64,000 nt of DNA from Prorocentrum cordatum (GCA_963575745.1 CAUYUJ010014356.1:262605-326604), one strand, 5' to 3'; positions 10,050 to 21,814 are shown, counted from the first letter of the stretch. Translations and numbers: made by a program. The notes: a model not told the origin generated them from the sequence alone.

Positions 10050-10257
10050 TTCTTGGAAGACGAAAGAACGCCATGAACACAAACTTTTTGCGCTCCGCGC
10101 GGATCTCTTGGATCTGCGTTGGGCCCCCCTCCCTGGCGCGCGGAGCGCGCCAAGGGCGGCGCCAGAGGCGCCACCAGGGGGGGCCCCGGCGCGGATCCGA
10201 GAAATCCGCGCGGAGCGCCAACAACGTAAATGTATGGCGTTTGTTCTTCTTCGAGTT
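10050..10257. mobile_element. Family B element, ggcgctccgcgcgga subfamily
   Basis: Arms gcgctccgcgcggatctct and gaaatccgcgcggagcgc are inverted, with outer arms cgaaagaacgccatgaac and tggcgtttgttcttctt. The centre is ggcgcgcggagcgcgcc. It represents a second B subfamily, with copies at 33590, 50312 and 52378. Confidence 0.8.
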
Positions 10258-10775
10258 CCCACCTTACGAAAATGTGCTTCCCGACTGAGGTGCGCCGCCG
10301 GGCGGTCGCGCTCCCGGACGGGCATGCCCACGAGAGAGATCCGCAGGCCGCGCTCTGCCGCCCAGAGCCGAGGCCCCGACGCCCCCGAGGCGGCGAGGGC
10401 GGCCACAGCGACAGGCGGGCGAGCGACTGGGCAAGCCTCCTCCTCCTCCTCCTCCTCCTCCTCCTCCTCGGGCGGCAGAACGGCGAGTCGAGCCAAGGGA
10501 CGGCGGGGCCACCGCAGCGAGAGGCTGCGAAGCCGCGGCACCGTGGCCCAGAGAAGAGCGCGGGCTGTCAACAGAGGGGGGCCCCACGGCCCCACAGAGG
10601 GCACCTCTGACAACATCGTCTCGGGTAAGTCTCGCTGGCCACCCGGCAGACCAGCACTCCGCGGAGAGTGGCTCACGGGATCCGCCGCCACCGCGCCGCG
10701 AGGCACGACAACCCTCACGTCCCTCGAACTCTCTGCATCGAAGATTGCGAACCGATTGCGCTGAACATTTTTATA
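10258..10775. other. GC-rich unclassified sequence with a CTC tract
   Basis: Contains a short pure tcctcctcc run at 10436-10470. The flanking GC-rich DNA gives open frames in most frames on both strands, which is expected from composition. I could not support a gene. Confidence 0.5.
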
Positions 10776-10914
10776 GGGTGGAGGGCTAGGGTGAAATCCA
10801 TATGGGTTTTCACACCTCGAACATCAATCCGTCTTGTGACTCACTGTTTGCAGATTCAAGCCTTCAACATCCATCGAAAAAAACATGTCAGATTTCACCC
10901 TGCGCCCTCCACCC
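10776..10914. mobile_element. Element AC: 139 bp palindromic insertion
   Basis: Left end gggtggagggctagggtga, right end its inverse (tttcaccctgcgccctccac). The inverted repeat is about 25 bp and the interior is AT-richer than the neighbourhood. Only one copy was seen. Non-coding. Confidence 0.65.
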
Positions 10915-11869
10915 ACAGAACATGCTCGGTCTTAAACGGGATACATACAATACGAGACTTTCGGAATTCCTGGGCGCTTCAATGTATCGCCGAACGTGGT
11001 TGGGAGCAAAGACTTCAAACATGTCCACAGATGGCCCTAAAAAGCTGTCCTGAATACCCTCTTTTGGGACTCTGCGGCTCTCTTGGAGGCCCTGAGAGCC
11101 GGCCCCAGAGGCCAAACTCATTGAACCGTTGCAGGGGCGTTTCTGATGCTCGACTAGACTTGCCATCTCAAGCTTGCAAGCATCCGAGAAGGCACCACGA
11201 GGCTCCCATGAGAGCCACAAGAGGCCCCAAAGGGGTGCCCAGGCGGCCCCCAAGACAGCCTTATGAGTGGGACCTCGAACTGCGGAGCCTCCCACACAAC
11301 GAGGGCCCTCGAGACAGCCAGCGGGAGGTTCCCGAGGCCCCTCGGGATGCCGCAGGAGAAATGCAAGAGGCGTCTTATCAGGACAGGGGCGCGGTGCGGG
11401 GATGGGCAGAAGCCCTCAGAGAGAGCACAACAGAGGAGCATCGTGGGTCAACGTGGGTTTCTGGGCTCCGTGGCCATCGTATGCACACTTGCAGAGGTCA
11501 ACGTGGGTCTCCTGGGCCCCGACGCTGAGCCCCCTCCTCACCGCCAACACCCAGCGCCGCTCCATGACGTCTGCACCCACCTTCGAGAATCAACATGCAC
11601 GCACGTCCTGCTTCAAATTCCATTTAGATGAATCATTTGGTATGTGTGTATCGTCGGGGCCGTTATGTGTGTTGTATACTGTATCCGGCTAAGATGGAGC
11701 GTGTCGGCCGAGTCCTTGAAGGTGAGCTCGTTGACGCGCTGTCTTGCCCTGGACTTCGTTGACGCGCCGCTGGCGTTGATCTGTAACGCAGGCATGGTAG
11801 CCAGCTGAGGTCTCGCTGCCGACTGCCTGGCTGAGAGGTCACGAAGTGACCACATATGACCACATACGT
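10915..11869. other. Unclassified sequence, partly R-core-like
   Basis: Between about 11040 and 11420 there are scattered gaggcccc and ccccaaggg-type words resembling the core of the R cassettes, but no R ends. The rest (11421-11869) shows no repeat family and no supported gene. Confidence 0.45.
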
Positions 11870-11945
11870 ATCTATATATATAAACATATATATATATATA
11901 TACACATATGTTTATATATATATATATATGTATATATATATGTAC
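11870..11945. repeat. (TA)n / TATA-rich microsatellite
   Basis: Alternating ta with a few cata and gtata variants, very unlike the GC-rich surroundings. It lies immediately before the first R cassette. Confidence 0.95.
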
Positions 11946-12322
11946 TTCGCCGGCCCAACGGGCCAGAGGCGTGCTAAGATCTCCGGTAACTTGTTAACAA
12001 TATTTCTAGTTCGCGCGCGCGGAGCGGCCCCTGGGGGCCCCCGGACGAAAAGTACCCCGGCAAGGTCCCGAGAGAAGCCCGGGAGAAGCCACCAGACCAC
12101 TCCAGGGGAGGGTATTTTTCGACACCCCTCACGAGGATCGTGGCCTCCGAGGGGGGAGCCGCAATCGACTACCCCCAAGAGCCCCCCAAGAGGCCCTGGG
12201 GGCCTCCAAAACGCCGCCAAGGAGCCCCAAGAGACTCCCAAGAGGTCCCCAAGAGGCCCCCAAGAGGCCCTAAAGAGGGCTCCAGGGCCGGCGGCATGAG
12301 CGAAGCGATTAAATAACTAACG
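11946..12322 (+). repeat. R cassette, copy 1
   Basis: Begins cgccggcccaacgggccag followed by aggcgtgctaagatctccgg and ends agggccggcg, then catgagcgaagcgatt. The terminal cgccggccc and gggccggcg are a 9 bp inverted repeat. The interior has cgcgcgcgcggagcggcccc and ggaaaagtaccccggcaagg-like blocks, then a degenerate 11-12 bp repeat of the type ccccaagaggc. A second, larger copy lies at 21815-22583. Confidence 0.75.
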
Positions 12323-12587
12323 ACGGCAAGAAGAAGGACAAGCCGGGCAGTGATAACGAATCGGGCGCCGAGGCCGACCAAGAGCGCCCCAGACCTTCTG
12401 AGAGCGCTCCAAGACGCTCTGGATCGACTGGCCCTCTCCCTACGTCTGCCTGGAGAAAGGGGGCCCAAGGCCACACAAATCCTTGGGGGGGGAGATGCCC
12501 GAACTCTGAACGGCGGGAAGCTGCTCCGCCACCTGCAGGAACCCTGCTCGGGCCTTTTTGCCTCTGGCTCAGCTGCACGCGAGACCG

Positions 12588-12828
12588 AGGATGAGGAGGA
12601 GGAGGAGGAGGAGGAGGACGAAGAGGAGGAGGAGGAGGAGGAGGAGGAGGAGAAGGAGGAGGAGGAGGAGGAGCAGGCGGAGGGGGAGGAGGAAGCAGAG
12701 GAGGATCAAGAGGGGGGGGAGGGGCTGGAGGGGGAGGAGGAGGAGGAGGAGGAGGAGGAGGAGGAGGAGGAGGAGGAGGAGGAGGAGGAGGAGAGGAGAG
12801 GAGGAGGAGGAAAAGAGGATGAGGAGGT
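12588..12828 (+). repeat. GGA triplet tract
   Basis: About 240 bp of ggaggaggag with rare gca, gat and aag variants. Purine-only strand. The Glu-rich and Leu-rich frames are artefacts. Confidence 0.95.
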
Positions 12829-12956
12829 GACCTTCGGTGCGCAGCTTCCGGGGGGCCGCAGAGGGGTGGGGAGGGGGGGGGGGGGGGGCAAACCCAAGCG
12901 CGCGGGCCAGCTCTGCGGGTCTCTCTGGGCCCCCCCCTGGGCTGTAGGACACCATC

Positions 12957-13115
12957 CTTAGGTCGGGCATGTCCCCCTTGAGGCGGATTCTGGACGTAAA
13001 ATTAAACATATTCAAAACATATGGACACAACACAAGTACGAAACACATCGTTCCCTGACTTGTTTTTTGACTATTTTTGAATTTTCCTCCTGTAGAGGGA
13101 CAGGCCCGACTTAAC
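12957..13115 (-). mobile_element. Family A element, copy 2 (introner-like borders)
   Basis: Ends aggtcgggcatgtccccc and gagggacaggcccgactta are inverted. The flanking decamer acaccatcct is present exactly on both sides (12949-12958 and 13114-13123). Read on the minus strand, the copy starts GTTAAGTCGGG and ends CCTAAG, so a GT...AG excision would leave one copy of the duplicated target. This is the cleanest target duplication in the family. Confidence 0.8.
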
Positions 13116-13240
13116 ACCATCCTGGCCAGCTTTCCGAAGTGCCTCCAGCCATGGCGCCGAGAGCCTCCAGAAACACCCGTCACCCACGGAACGACAACGT
13201 CGTCGTCCGACGGCCCGAGTGGGGCCAGCGTAGATGAAGA

Positions 13241-13443
13241 GGCCTCCTAAACGGGGTCCGAGTACATGGGGTCGGAGGATCGCGCCGCATCGGCGATGCA
13301 TCGGCGATGCATCGCCGACGTCGGCGATGCATCGGCGACGCCAGCGTGTAGAAATCGGGCTCCGCATCGCGCCGCATCGCCATTGCATCGGAGATACGGC
13401 GCGATCCTCAGACCCCATCTACTCCGCCCCCGTCTAAGAGGTC
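13241..13443. mobile_element. Family J palindromic element, copy 1
   Basis: Outer arms gaggcctcctaaacggggtc and the inverse ccccgtctaagaggtct. Next inward, tggggtcggaggatcgcgc pairs with gcgatcctcagacccca. The centre repeats gcatcggcgatgcatcggc. The element lies between 55 bp imperfect direct repeats (13183-13238 and 13450-13506), both carrying aacgacaacgt and tcgacggccc-type words. Confidence 0.75.
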
Positions 13444-13544
13444 TAGAGTAACCCACAAAACGACAACGTGGTCGCTCGACGGCCCAATTGGGGCAAGAGT
13501 AGATGTGGTCCGGAAGTCGTAAACAAAGCACAGTTCCAGCAAAT

Positions 13545-13640
13545 CGATTCTTGAAGGAGGAAGGCGCTAGAGTAGATAGGTTGGTTCTGGGAATCCAGAA
13601 ATACATATTTTCGACGACCGGCGGGTAGACGTGGTCGGGC
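13545..13640 (+). repeat. W repeat, copy 1
   Basis: Shares ttgaaggaggaaggcgct, ggaatccagaaatacat and cgacgaccggcgggta with 19190-19290, and more weakly with 27078-27190. About 95 bp, non-coding. Confidence 0.6.
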
Positions 13641-13855
13641 AATCGTACTGCATCGCGCCGCAACCCGATGACGCGTGTTTCGGCCCCACCTTCTCGGGCC
13701 CCCCTCTGGCAGTCCTGGAGGCGAAGAGCTGGGCTACTTGTTCGACCATGGACCCCTCGCTGCCCACTGGCCCTGGGCGGTCTCCTGGCGGTCTCCGGGC
13801 GGTCTTCCGGCGGTTGTCCGATCGTCTTCGGCGCGAAAGCTGGATGGCTGTGTTC
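13641..13855. other. Unclassified GC-rich sequence
   Basis: No repeat or gene recognised between the W repeat and the direct repeat that flanks the next A copy. Confidence 0.5.
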
Positions 13856-13885
13856 AACAGGGGGTCCACGATGGAGCAGCTACGA

Positions 13886-14046
13886 TTAAGTCGGGCGTGT
13901 CCCCCTACAGGGGGATTTGGGGCGAAAAATATAAAACAGATTTTCAAAAATTATTCCCGAATGATCAAAAATAGTCAAACAAATCGTCCCCTGACTATTT
14001 TTTGCTATTCTTGAATATTCCCCCTGTAGAGGGACAGGCCCGACTG
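13886..14046 (-). mobile_element. Family A element, copy 3, between 30 bp direct repeats
   Basis: Ends ttaagtcgggcgtgtcccc and gagggacaggcccgact. The flanks are 30 bp direct repeats matching at about 26 of 30 positions (13856-13885 and 14048-14077, each with ggggtcc and gatggagcagct). That is much longer than the 7-10 bp repeats flanking other copies. On the minus strand the left flank supplies a ...CGTAG 3' border. Confidence 0.75.
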
Positions 14047-14261
14047 AAAACAAGGGGTCCGCGATGGAGCAGCTGCGAGTTGGGTGGTGGGGAGGGCCTC
14101 CCCGCACCCCGCACCCCGCGAAGATCTTCACGCCGGAGCCGTCCGGGAGCAGTGCGCGCGAGAGCGCGCGCCGCGGAGCGGGCCCGGGCGCCACAGAGGG
14201 GGCGCTTCGGGCCAGCGCGGCTGCGGAGGCGCGGGCACAGCGGCGTACACGAGGGGCTCGA

Positions 14262-14415
14262 CCACGAGAGACCTCCCCCCGGGAACCCCGGAACTCGACC
14301 CTCGACTTTCGGCGCGGGAGCGTCCCGCTCTCAGTCGCAAAGCCATCGAGATCAAGAAACCCAGGGCGCCCCGAAGGCGAGCAGGGTGCGTCTTGGCAGG
14401 CCCCCCTCCCCGGCA
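14262..14415 (+). repeat. Z repeat, copy 1
   Basis: Shares cgcaaagccatcgagatc, acccagggcgccccgaagg and gcgagcagggtgcgtcttgg with 31795-31985 and 36280-36445. About 150 bp and similar orientation. No conserved frame identified. Confidence 0.6.
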
Positions 14416-14449
14416 GGAAGCACAGGGAGGACCAGAACCTCGGGCCCGG

Positions 14450-14615
14450 ACCTGAGGAGGAGGAGGAGGAGGAGGAGGATCCTCGATGAGGAGGAGGAGA
14501 AGGAGGATCATCGAGGAGGAGGAGGAGGATCCTCGAAGAGGAGGAGGAGGAGGAGGAGAAGGAAGGAGGAGGAGGAGGAGAAGGAGGAGGAGGAGGAGAG
14601 GGGGAGGAGGACAAG
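14450..14615 (+). repeat. GGA triplet tract
   Basis: Purine-only ggaggaggag with two ggatcctcgatgag-type interruptions. It sits directly before the first Q copy. Confidence 0.9.
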
Positions 14616-14985
14616 TTAGGTGCGCTCGCGTCAACATCTGACATCCTTCCCCTTCCTCCCATCCCTGACCATGGCGCTGATTTTCTTTCTCCGCGGACGC
14701 GTGTCGTAGCGGACCTGTGGCTCCGCGCGCGTGTGCGTAGTGGGTGGTGGTGCGCGTGCGTGCGTGCGTGTGTGCGTGGTTGTGGTTGTTGTGGTGGTGG
14801 TGGTGTGTATGTGTGTGTGTGCGTGTGTGCGCGTGTGCTGTGGTGTGACGTGGTGTGGCGTCTTGGTGATTTTGGTGGTGGGCCAGGTGCGTACGTGCGT
14901 GATGGCAGTGGTGGTGGTGGCGGTGGTGGTGTGTGTGTGTGTGTGCGTGTGTGTGTGCGCGTGTGTGAACGTGTGTGTGTATGTG

Positions 14986-15029
<44 letters not shown>

Positions 15030-15393
15030 TGTGTGTCTGTGTGTGCGCGCGTGTGATGTGGTGTGACGCGGTGTAGCGTGGTGGTGGTGGGTGGGGTAGT
15101 GCGGCGGTGGTGGCGGTGCGCGGTGGTGGTGCGCGTGCGTGCGTGCGTGCGTTGGTGGGTGGAAGTGGCGGTGGGTGTGCGTGCGGCGGGGCGGGGCGTG
15201 GTGGTGGCGGGCGGATGGGCGCGCGAGAAAGAGGCCCGCGCTGGGGCGAGAACGCCATCCTGAACGACGGAGGCAAACACCGATCCGAAAATGAGGCCCA
15301 CGCTGCAGCGGGAGCACGATTCGGAACGATTCGGGAGCAGAAATGAGGCCGGCGCCTCAGCGAGAGCAGCATTTTGAAAAAAACGCAGGCGAA
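14616..15393 (+). repeat. Q duplication, copy 1, with GT/GC satellite core
   Basis: Left flank: taggtgcgctcgcgtca, ccatggcgctgattttct, cgcggacgcgtgtcgtagc. Right flank: gcgcgagaaagaggcccgc, gaacgccatcctgaacgac, gagcacgattcggaacgat. Both flanks match 44884-45434 almost base for base. The middle here is a gtgcgtgcgtg / gtgtgtgt satellite, whereas the second copy has a ggtggtggt satellite. No domain is visible in any frame. Confidence 0.85.
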
Positions 15394-16020
15394 AACCCAA
15401 CTCTGGGGAATCGTGTGTAAAAAACAGTACGCGGGGGGGGGCGAATACGCAAAAGACGTCATCAGGGGAAGAGGGAGAGTAGTATGCATATTGAGTAATT
15501 GTGGAGGAGGAGGAGGAGGAGGTGAAGGAGGAGGAGGAGGAGGAGGAGGAGGAGGAGGAGGAAATAGACACGCGAGAGGACACAAGACCCTTCCGAGGGC
15601 CACGTCGCCACTGTAGTGCAAGAAGGCACGTGTCGCGAGGCACAGGACACAGGGGTATCCTTGAGCTGGCAGGGTCGACCTGCTAATCGGGGCCGACTGT
15701 AGCGAGGGCTGGCCGCGCACAGCTGCGACGCTCGGCGACGCGACCGAGGGGGTAAGGCAAGAGGCGCAGGGCCTCCCCAGCGGGCTCGGAGAAGAGGACC
15801 TCTGGCCCGCCAGGGAGCTTGCTCGGCCTTCTCCGAGGCCGCGGGCGGCATCGCGGAAGGCTGCAGGGCTTCTGAGAAGCCCGCCGCCTACTGAGAACGC
15901 ATGCCCCTGTCTCACGAGGAGGAGGAGGATGAGGAGGAGGAGGAGGAGGAGGAGGAGAAGGAGGAGGCGGAGGAGGAGGAGGGGGGTAGCGAGGAGCTGG
16001 CAGGGGGAGGAGGAGGAGGA
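15394..16020 (+). repeat. GGA tracts with unclassified spacer
   Basis: Two purine tracts (about 15500-15562 and 15915-16018) separated by about 350 bp of unclassified GC-rich sequence. The spacer includes ggcttctgagaagcccg, a short palindrome. No gene supported. Confidence 0.7.
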
Positions 16021-17575
16021 TCTCACCCTCGGCGCGTCGTCGGGAAAGGGCCGGCCGCCCACAGATTCAACCTGCCCCCCAAGCGGAATGCACAACGACG
16101 CCGACCATCCGCCGACGGCTCCCTTGCTGTGGCAGACCGTGCGAACCTCTGCTGGCACGCCACTGGTGGCGTTCGCGCGAACGCCTGCAACTATCTGTGC
16201 CTGGGGGACCGCCCGATCGGAAAAGGATCGGCACCCGTGCGAGGCCGAACCGGTGGGTGCGTCGGTGGGTGCCGCTCGAGCTGGCGTCAGTGCGTCCCCA
16301 CTTGAGCCTAAAAGGCCGACCAAGCATCAACCCCTTCTGATCTACCATCAGCCACGGCTCCCGCACACCATGGTCGACACGTCATCCTCCTGCGATCTGC
16401 GATGCGCAACCGCTGTGCTGAGCAAAGGAGCGACTAGATAATTACGCTAATGAGGGCTATTGCCGTGAGGTCAGGGCACATACCCAAATAAACCACAACC
16501 TGAGCGGAATGCCACACGTAACATCGAATGTTGCGGCCTGGTTCCTCGCTGCCGTCTTCCGCACTTCCCACTCTTGGAAACGTTCGAATTGACGAAAGCA
16601 CGTACAGTGGATGGCTGTGAATGAGCGTGAATACCAATCACTTGCCAACTTCAATTGCATGTGCATAGCATGGGAAGCGTTAGACGAACCCGCGCCGACA
16701 TCCGAAAAGAAGGGAACCCAGTCTCGTAGTCCAGAAGCATCAGCACATCGACGAGCTCATCGTTGAACTGGAGCGCCTGAGACTGGGGAAGAGAAATCCA
16801 AGCCCCGGCTTGTGAACCCCTTCCCCTGCCCTTCTCTTGCACACTCACCGCCATGCAGTAGACACTAGTCGTCGCGAGGACGTCCATACCCCGTGCATGG
16901 CTCGGTTTCGCACGCGTTTCTGTTTCCCCCCCAGGTGATCCGAGATGCTCCAAAATGGTCCAGAGTCCTTGGCGCTGGCCTCGCCAACACAACATCCACA
17001 CGTTCAAGCTGTAGCGGCCTGGCGCGCGGCGACGAGGCGGAGCAAGTCAAAGCGGCGGAGCGGGCGCGAGCTAAGCAAAATACGCACGTCCGAGCGATGC
17101 CAAGAGCACACACCATGAGAACTCCTGCTGCGAGGACTCCGTGGGCACTCTGGGCGTCGAGCTTTGAGCTTCCTCATGAGCCCCAGGGCTGCCGTGGTTC
17201 CCCAGGGCCATCGGGGGATAGGCAACTCCCGTAAGGCACCTACTGGCACGCGGGTGTCCGATCTCAGGTGCACCCCGCACCCCGCAGGGGGAGCGTGCAG
17301 GACTGATCACTTCTCAGCGACGAATACTTGGCAAGCGCCATATAGCTTACGCGAGAGCAGGGCGCTCAGAATGATGTACACGCGCGAGCGCACGGCACGT
17401 CGACGCACTCTCGCCTCACTCTGACCCCTCGGCGCGGCACACGTCAAAACTTCGGGTTGCTTGGGCCGCGCGAGCTTCGCAAAGATGGGGATCCCGTCCG
17501 GGCATGCGGAACACCTTCCTGAGAATGCCGCCACACCGTGAAGGTCGATCGCGACTCTGAGTGTCACCAAAGCTG
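16021..17575. other. Unclassified, possibly old unique sequence
   Basis: About 1.5 kb without any of the lettered repeats. On the minus strand, 16651-17007 has a 118-residue frame with a somewhat protein-like stretch near its end (ALQFNDELVDVLMLLDYETG), but there is no motif, no homologous copy and no splice evidence. I note it without calling a gene. At 17085-17104 the word cacgtccgagcgatgccaag is shared with the region near 58950. Confidence 0.4.
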
Positions 17576-17580
17576 TGACC

Positions 17581-17633
<53 letters not shown>

Positions 17634-17785
17634 CCACCACCATCATCATCATCATCTCCATCATCATCATCGTCATCATCATCAGCATCAGCATCATCAC
17701 AATTATCAGCAGCATCATCATCAACATCGTGATCATCATCATCAACATCAGTATCAACATCATCATCATCAGCATCAAAGCGCCG
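17576..17785 (+). repeat. CAT triplet tract
   Basis: Catcatcat with cac, cag and caa variants over about 210 bp. Poly-His, poly-Ser and poly-Met frames are artefacts. Confidence 0.95.
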
Positions 17786-17829
17786 ACTCGATCCTTACCT
17801 CTCCACTGCGAAAACCGCGCGCAATGAGG

Positions 17830-18950
17830 CTAATCATTTAGAATGTGATAGCACGACCCCCGCCCGTGACCATACATCGAGCACTCTGGCATATAACCAC
17901 GCTCGGAATATTGTAGGAAAGCCGCTGAAACTCTCAACATCGATGTTGCACCCCGATAGCTTCGATTGCGAATCACATCTCCGCAATTGGCACACCTGCT
18001 GCGCTTTCGCTGGACACCGAGCAATCCATCATTTGCTGGAGGTCTCTTGCCAATGTGATCCTTTCGTCTGCCCATGTAGGGACCTTTTCTTGCCGCGGGG
18101 ACACATGTTTCGAGATAGCCTTAGCAACGGCAGCAATCAGTCTTTGTGTGGGTGGGAGTAGCCCAGTCCTGCCGAAATGAATGGCCACATGTACTGAATT
18201 GTCCTCCCTCCCGATGCGACCAGATGACTCAAGCACCCACTTATGGAACTCATGGCGGCCCCCGTAATTCCACATACCCCCACTGGCCACAATGGAATAT
18301 GCAAGGTCGGTTGCATCACGTCGCTTTTTTTAGCGGCGCGAATGATGCCAGATCAATGCCTCATGGAACGGCAAACCGCCAGACATGACACCTCCGACAA
18401 TAACATGCAACGCTGCAACAAACACTGACTGCACACTGCAGCTGTGAAACGAACACATTCGCACGGACAGCGATGCTGGGCGAGCCGATGCGACATCTGC
18501 GCGAGCCCTGTGACTGGTGTTAGAGATGGCGGCGACTTCGCCAGACGCAATAGAGGTGCCCCTGACACCGCACAGCAACAGAGTCGGAACAACACCAACG
18601 CTCTGCGCCATCTGTAAGCACAATGGTTGTTACCGCTTAACGTCGTGATCGCATCTTGCAATCTCGCCATCCACATGGCCGTTATTGGAGACAACGCGAA
18701 CATAGAGGTTCACGCTCATTGACCCATCGGGGAATCTCGCACTTTTCCACATCACTGACTGCTGCGGCCGCGGAATCTGCGACAAAAGCACACGTGTACA
18801 AACTTCCATAAAGTCGAACAATCACCCGCTGGCGAGCCTCGACGTTGTACTTGTCCTCAGGCCGCAAGAAGGCACACATCGGCGCTGAAGAAAGGCACTG
18901 CCTAAAAGAGAAAACAAACGCGAGCTTGATCACAAACTCAACGTGGCTTC
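17830..18950 (-). pseudogene. Possible decayed or intron-split gene, function unknown
   Basis: Several minus-strand frames in series look more protein-like than their neighbours. At 18682-18933 there is a stretch containing DKYNVEARQRVIVRLYGSLY. At 18630-18821 a second frame overlaps it and contains SVNLYVRVVSNNGHVDG. At 17973-18290 a third contains HVAIHFGRTGLLPPTQRL and then an amphipathic stretch with AVAKAISKHVS and ITLARDLQQMM. Codon composition is balanced and the region is free of known repeats. No family is recognised. The frame changes could mean introns or decay. It could also be chance in non-repetitive DNA. Confidence 0.25.
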
Positions 18951-19799
18951 TCCTGATGACCTCGGCGTCGCTCCCGACTTATCGTGCTCTCTCATTATCC
19001 CCTGCCTTGCCTGCTCTACCGTGAATGACATGGTCCGTCACCTTGCCTGTTAATACGCGCCTCAGCACAAACATGGCGCACAACAAATTACCCGTCGGTC
19101 AGAAGAAGTGGGTAGAAACAAACTAGGAAGGCATGGGAAGTAGATTGCGCTTCCGCCCGCCCCATGGAGAGGAGGAAGGAAAGAACATTGCTCGACCCTG
19201 AAATAGGAAGGCGCCTGAAGTAGATCGGGATCTGGGCATCCAGAAATACCTGCTTTCAACGACCGGCGTGTACTGGTTCGGGCCTTAACTGACGTCATTT
19301 CAAATTCAATCTTCGGGCCACCCGGAAACATCGCACCATGGCGATATTTCAAGACGGGACCAGCCTTGGCAGCAAGGGAGATCCGGCAGCCGACACGGTC
19401 GGCTGGCCCCCTTGAGTGGAACAAGAGTCGGGAGATCTGGGCGGAAATCCATGAGATTCGACGTCGAATCAAGAAGCACGTCGTGAGAAATCACGACAGG
19501 AACCTCAGACCCAAGGTTTCTGCGCCGTACCGATTCCTGAGGGTATGCAGGGGCCCGAAGCCCAGAAAGAAACAACATGCAACACCCACGTCTTGGGGGT
19601 CCCAACGCGGTGCGATGGCAGACTGTGTGATGACCTCGGAATACACAGAGACCTTTTCGCACGGTCCGTCTCCACACTTCTTTGGGGCCTCGGAGAACAC
19701 CGTCGCCCGAGACACCCTCGGATACGACCCGTTCAAGTCTCAAAGCTGTGCGGCCATCCCGAATCCCCACCGACTCACCACACGACATGATCTCCGCAC
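18951..19799. other. Unclassified sequence with a W repeat (19190-19290)
   Basis: The W copy shares aggaaggcgcctgaagtaga, catccagaaatacctgctt and acgaccggcgtgta with 13545-13640. Otherwise no repeat or gene is supported. Confidence 0.5.
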
Positions 19800-19930
19800 C
19801 GAGTGTGCCGCCCGCCCGACCCGCCGGCCCGTCAGGGTCCGCCCGCCCTGTCCGCCCGACCGGCCCAAGATGGCTCGCCCGCTTGACCTGCATGCCCGTC
19901 CGCCCGTTCGGCTCCGCCCGCCCCAGGGTG
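19800..19930 (+). repeat. Remnant of family F (CCGCCCG-rich part)
   Basis: Repeats of cgcccgacccgccggcccg and cgtcagggtccgcccgccc match the GC-rich segment of the F units at 62.8-62.9 kb and 63.4 kb. The rest of an F unit is not recognisable here. Confidence 0.6.
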
Positions 19931-21814
19931 TCGTCGCCATGGCCGCCTGCGGGCACGTCGCTGCAGCATCTCCTGCAGAGGCAAGTGAACCGTATGTGGA
20001 CTGCCGTCGATCTCGGTGGCCCGCGCGCGGGCTTGTTAGGTCGACGGCCCCGCTTTCTGGCATGTTTGGTTCGTGGGGGGAACTATGTCGCTTGGCGGTG
20101 CAGGGTCTGCTCTCTAACCTTCGTTGCTGGAAGGCTCAGCCTTGTCCGCCCAGAGAGTCCCATCCTGTCTTATCCTTCCTCGTCGTCGTCGTCGTCGCCA
20201 CCGTTGTGGTCGCCCCCCTTCGGGGCTCGGCTCCTCTACCTTCGCGCCCGCCTCCGCCATCGCGCTGCTCCGGCCTGGCACGGGTCTGGCGGCTCGCGGC
20301 CGGGGGGCCGGCCTGGCCCCGCCGGATGGGCGAGGGGCCCAATCAATCGGGAGCGTTTCTTGGATAGCCCTTCGCCGCGGCGGCCCCCGCGACACGCTAT
20401 GCCTCGAGCAACGATGGCGTGCCGCTCCGCTTCGCGGAGTGGGAGCCACAAGAAAGCTGTTCACACAGACGCCTTGGAACCGCGCATTGGACAGCGTGCC
20501 GCACCAAAGCGTTGTGGGCCAGGACCGGCGGAGCGACGCGCTGTCCAAAAATCCCCGACCGTGTCCACACCCACATCTCCGCGGTGCGGATTCCGGGGCG
20601 CGGTGCCGCCGGTACGCAGTCGCACGGAGACGGGCCACGCGGGGCACCCGCGAAAAGACATGCCCGAGTATCCATAGGGTCGCGGCCCAGGGGCCGGGCC
20701 CACAAGGCCGCCGATATGCACACTAGAACCACGCGCGCGCTTCGCGCGCTGAGGTGCTCGCGCGCACGAGCTCTCAATATCAAAAGAGATGCGCGTGTGT
20801 CCACATGCGCGCATGAGTTGAACATTGCGACAACGATGGCAAGGACAGCCTCCGAGGGCCAAGGAAGGAAGCCTCACAACAGTCCCCCGTTATACTCCCA
20901 CTGCTCCCCCTGTTCCTCCTTCCACTGCTCCTCCTCCTTCTCGTCCTCCTTCTACTCTTCCATTTCCGATGAGGAGGAGGAGGATGTCCCCTCATTATCT
21001 CGGGGACATCCTCCTCCTCCTCATCCTCATCGTCCTCAGCATCAGCCTTACCGCATCACTCCCGTCGTCGTCATCGTTCCCTCCTCCTCCATAGCCTCCT
21101 CCTCCTGCCCCTGCTCACCCACGTCATTATGAGGGCTGTTGTTAAGCCTCCTGAGCCTCCTCCTCCTCCTCCTCCTCCTCTTCCTCCTCTCGTGAGATTC
21201 CTCTGCATCGCCGTCCCCAAGGTACGAGTCTGTGTATGCGTGCTTGTGTGTGTGTGTGCAACTCGGCCCCCTGATTTGCAAATTCAAGTGGGCTGAACGC
21301 TTTGTGAATTCAAACGTGCCCTCCATTACCTTCTCGGAGGATCCGAAGGGTTCTGATCGTGCAAGTGCGCACCTGAGCTCGACTAAACCTCATCGATGCC
21401 CTGGGGAAACCTTGGACAACTTCCCACAACAGACTCAGAAGGGTCGTTGTGAATGATTCGCTTTCCAAGATCATCGGCGAAATCAGACTGGCAAGCTAAA
21501 CGGTTGCAACGGGGAATTCGCGTTTACGCTCTCTGTCGTGTCGTGGAAACGGTGCTTCACTGGGGGGGGATAACGCGTCAGGAATTGGCATCGCCCAGGA
21601 ATTTCAAACATCCCAGGAACTTTTAGCGAAAACAGCCCAAATCATGCGAATCAGAAGGGGGGATATGCTGAATAGATTCGCCCCCAAACAAAATATAGGT
21701 CTTGCCAGGATTTAGGATTTGCGAACGGCTCAGGCCGCGCCATGACGTCTCCGAGAGCTCCCCCTGGGCGCCCATGATGATGTCAGAGGACCTAAAAAAA
21801 AACTGGCACTTGAA
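19931..21814. other. Unclassified GC-rich sequence with CGT and CTC tracts
   Basis: Includes a short cgtcgtcgtcgtcg run near 20183 and CTC-type tracts at about 20900-21195. Long frames on both strands follow the composition. The stretch 21200-21814 is less GC-rich and holds a tgtgtgtgtgtg run near 21247. I see no supported gene. Confidence 0.45.

Noticed and set aside
16283-16306. cttgagcctaaaaggccgacc resembles the reverse complement of the dinoflagellate spliced leader
   Set aside because: Only about two thirds of the positions match and the key central bases differ. No splice donor or snRNA-like context is present.
13886-16323. Frames of 585 and 731 codons on the minus strand
   Set aside because: Built from GT/CA and GGA tracts and the Q cassette. 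No domain, and both overlapping frames are equally open.
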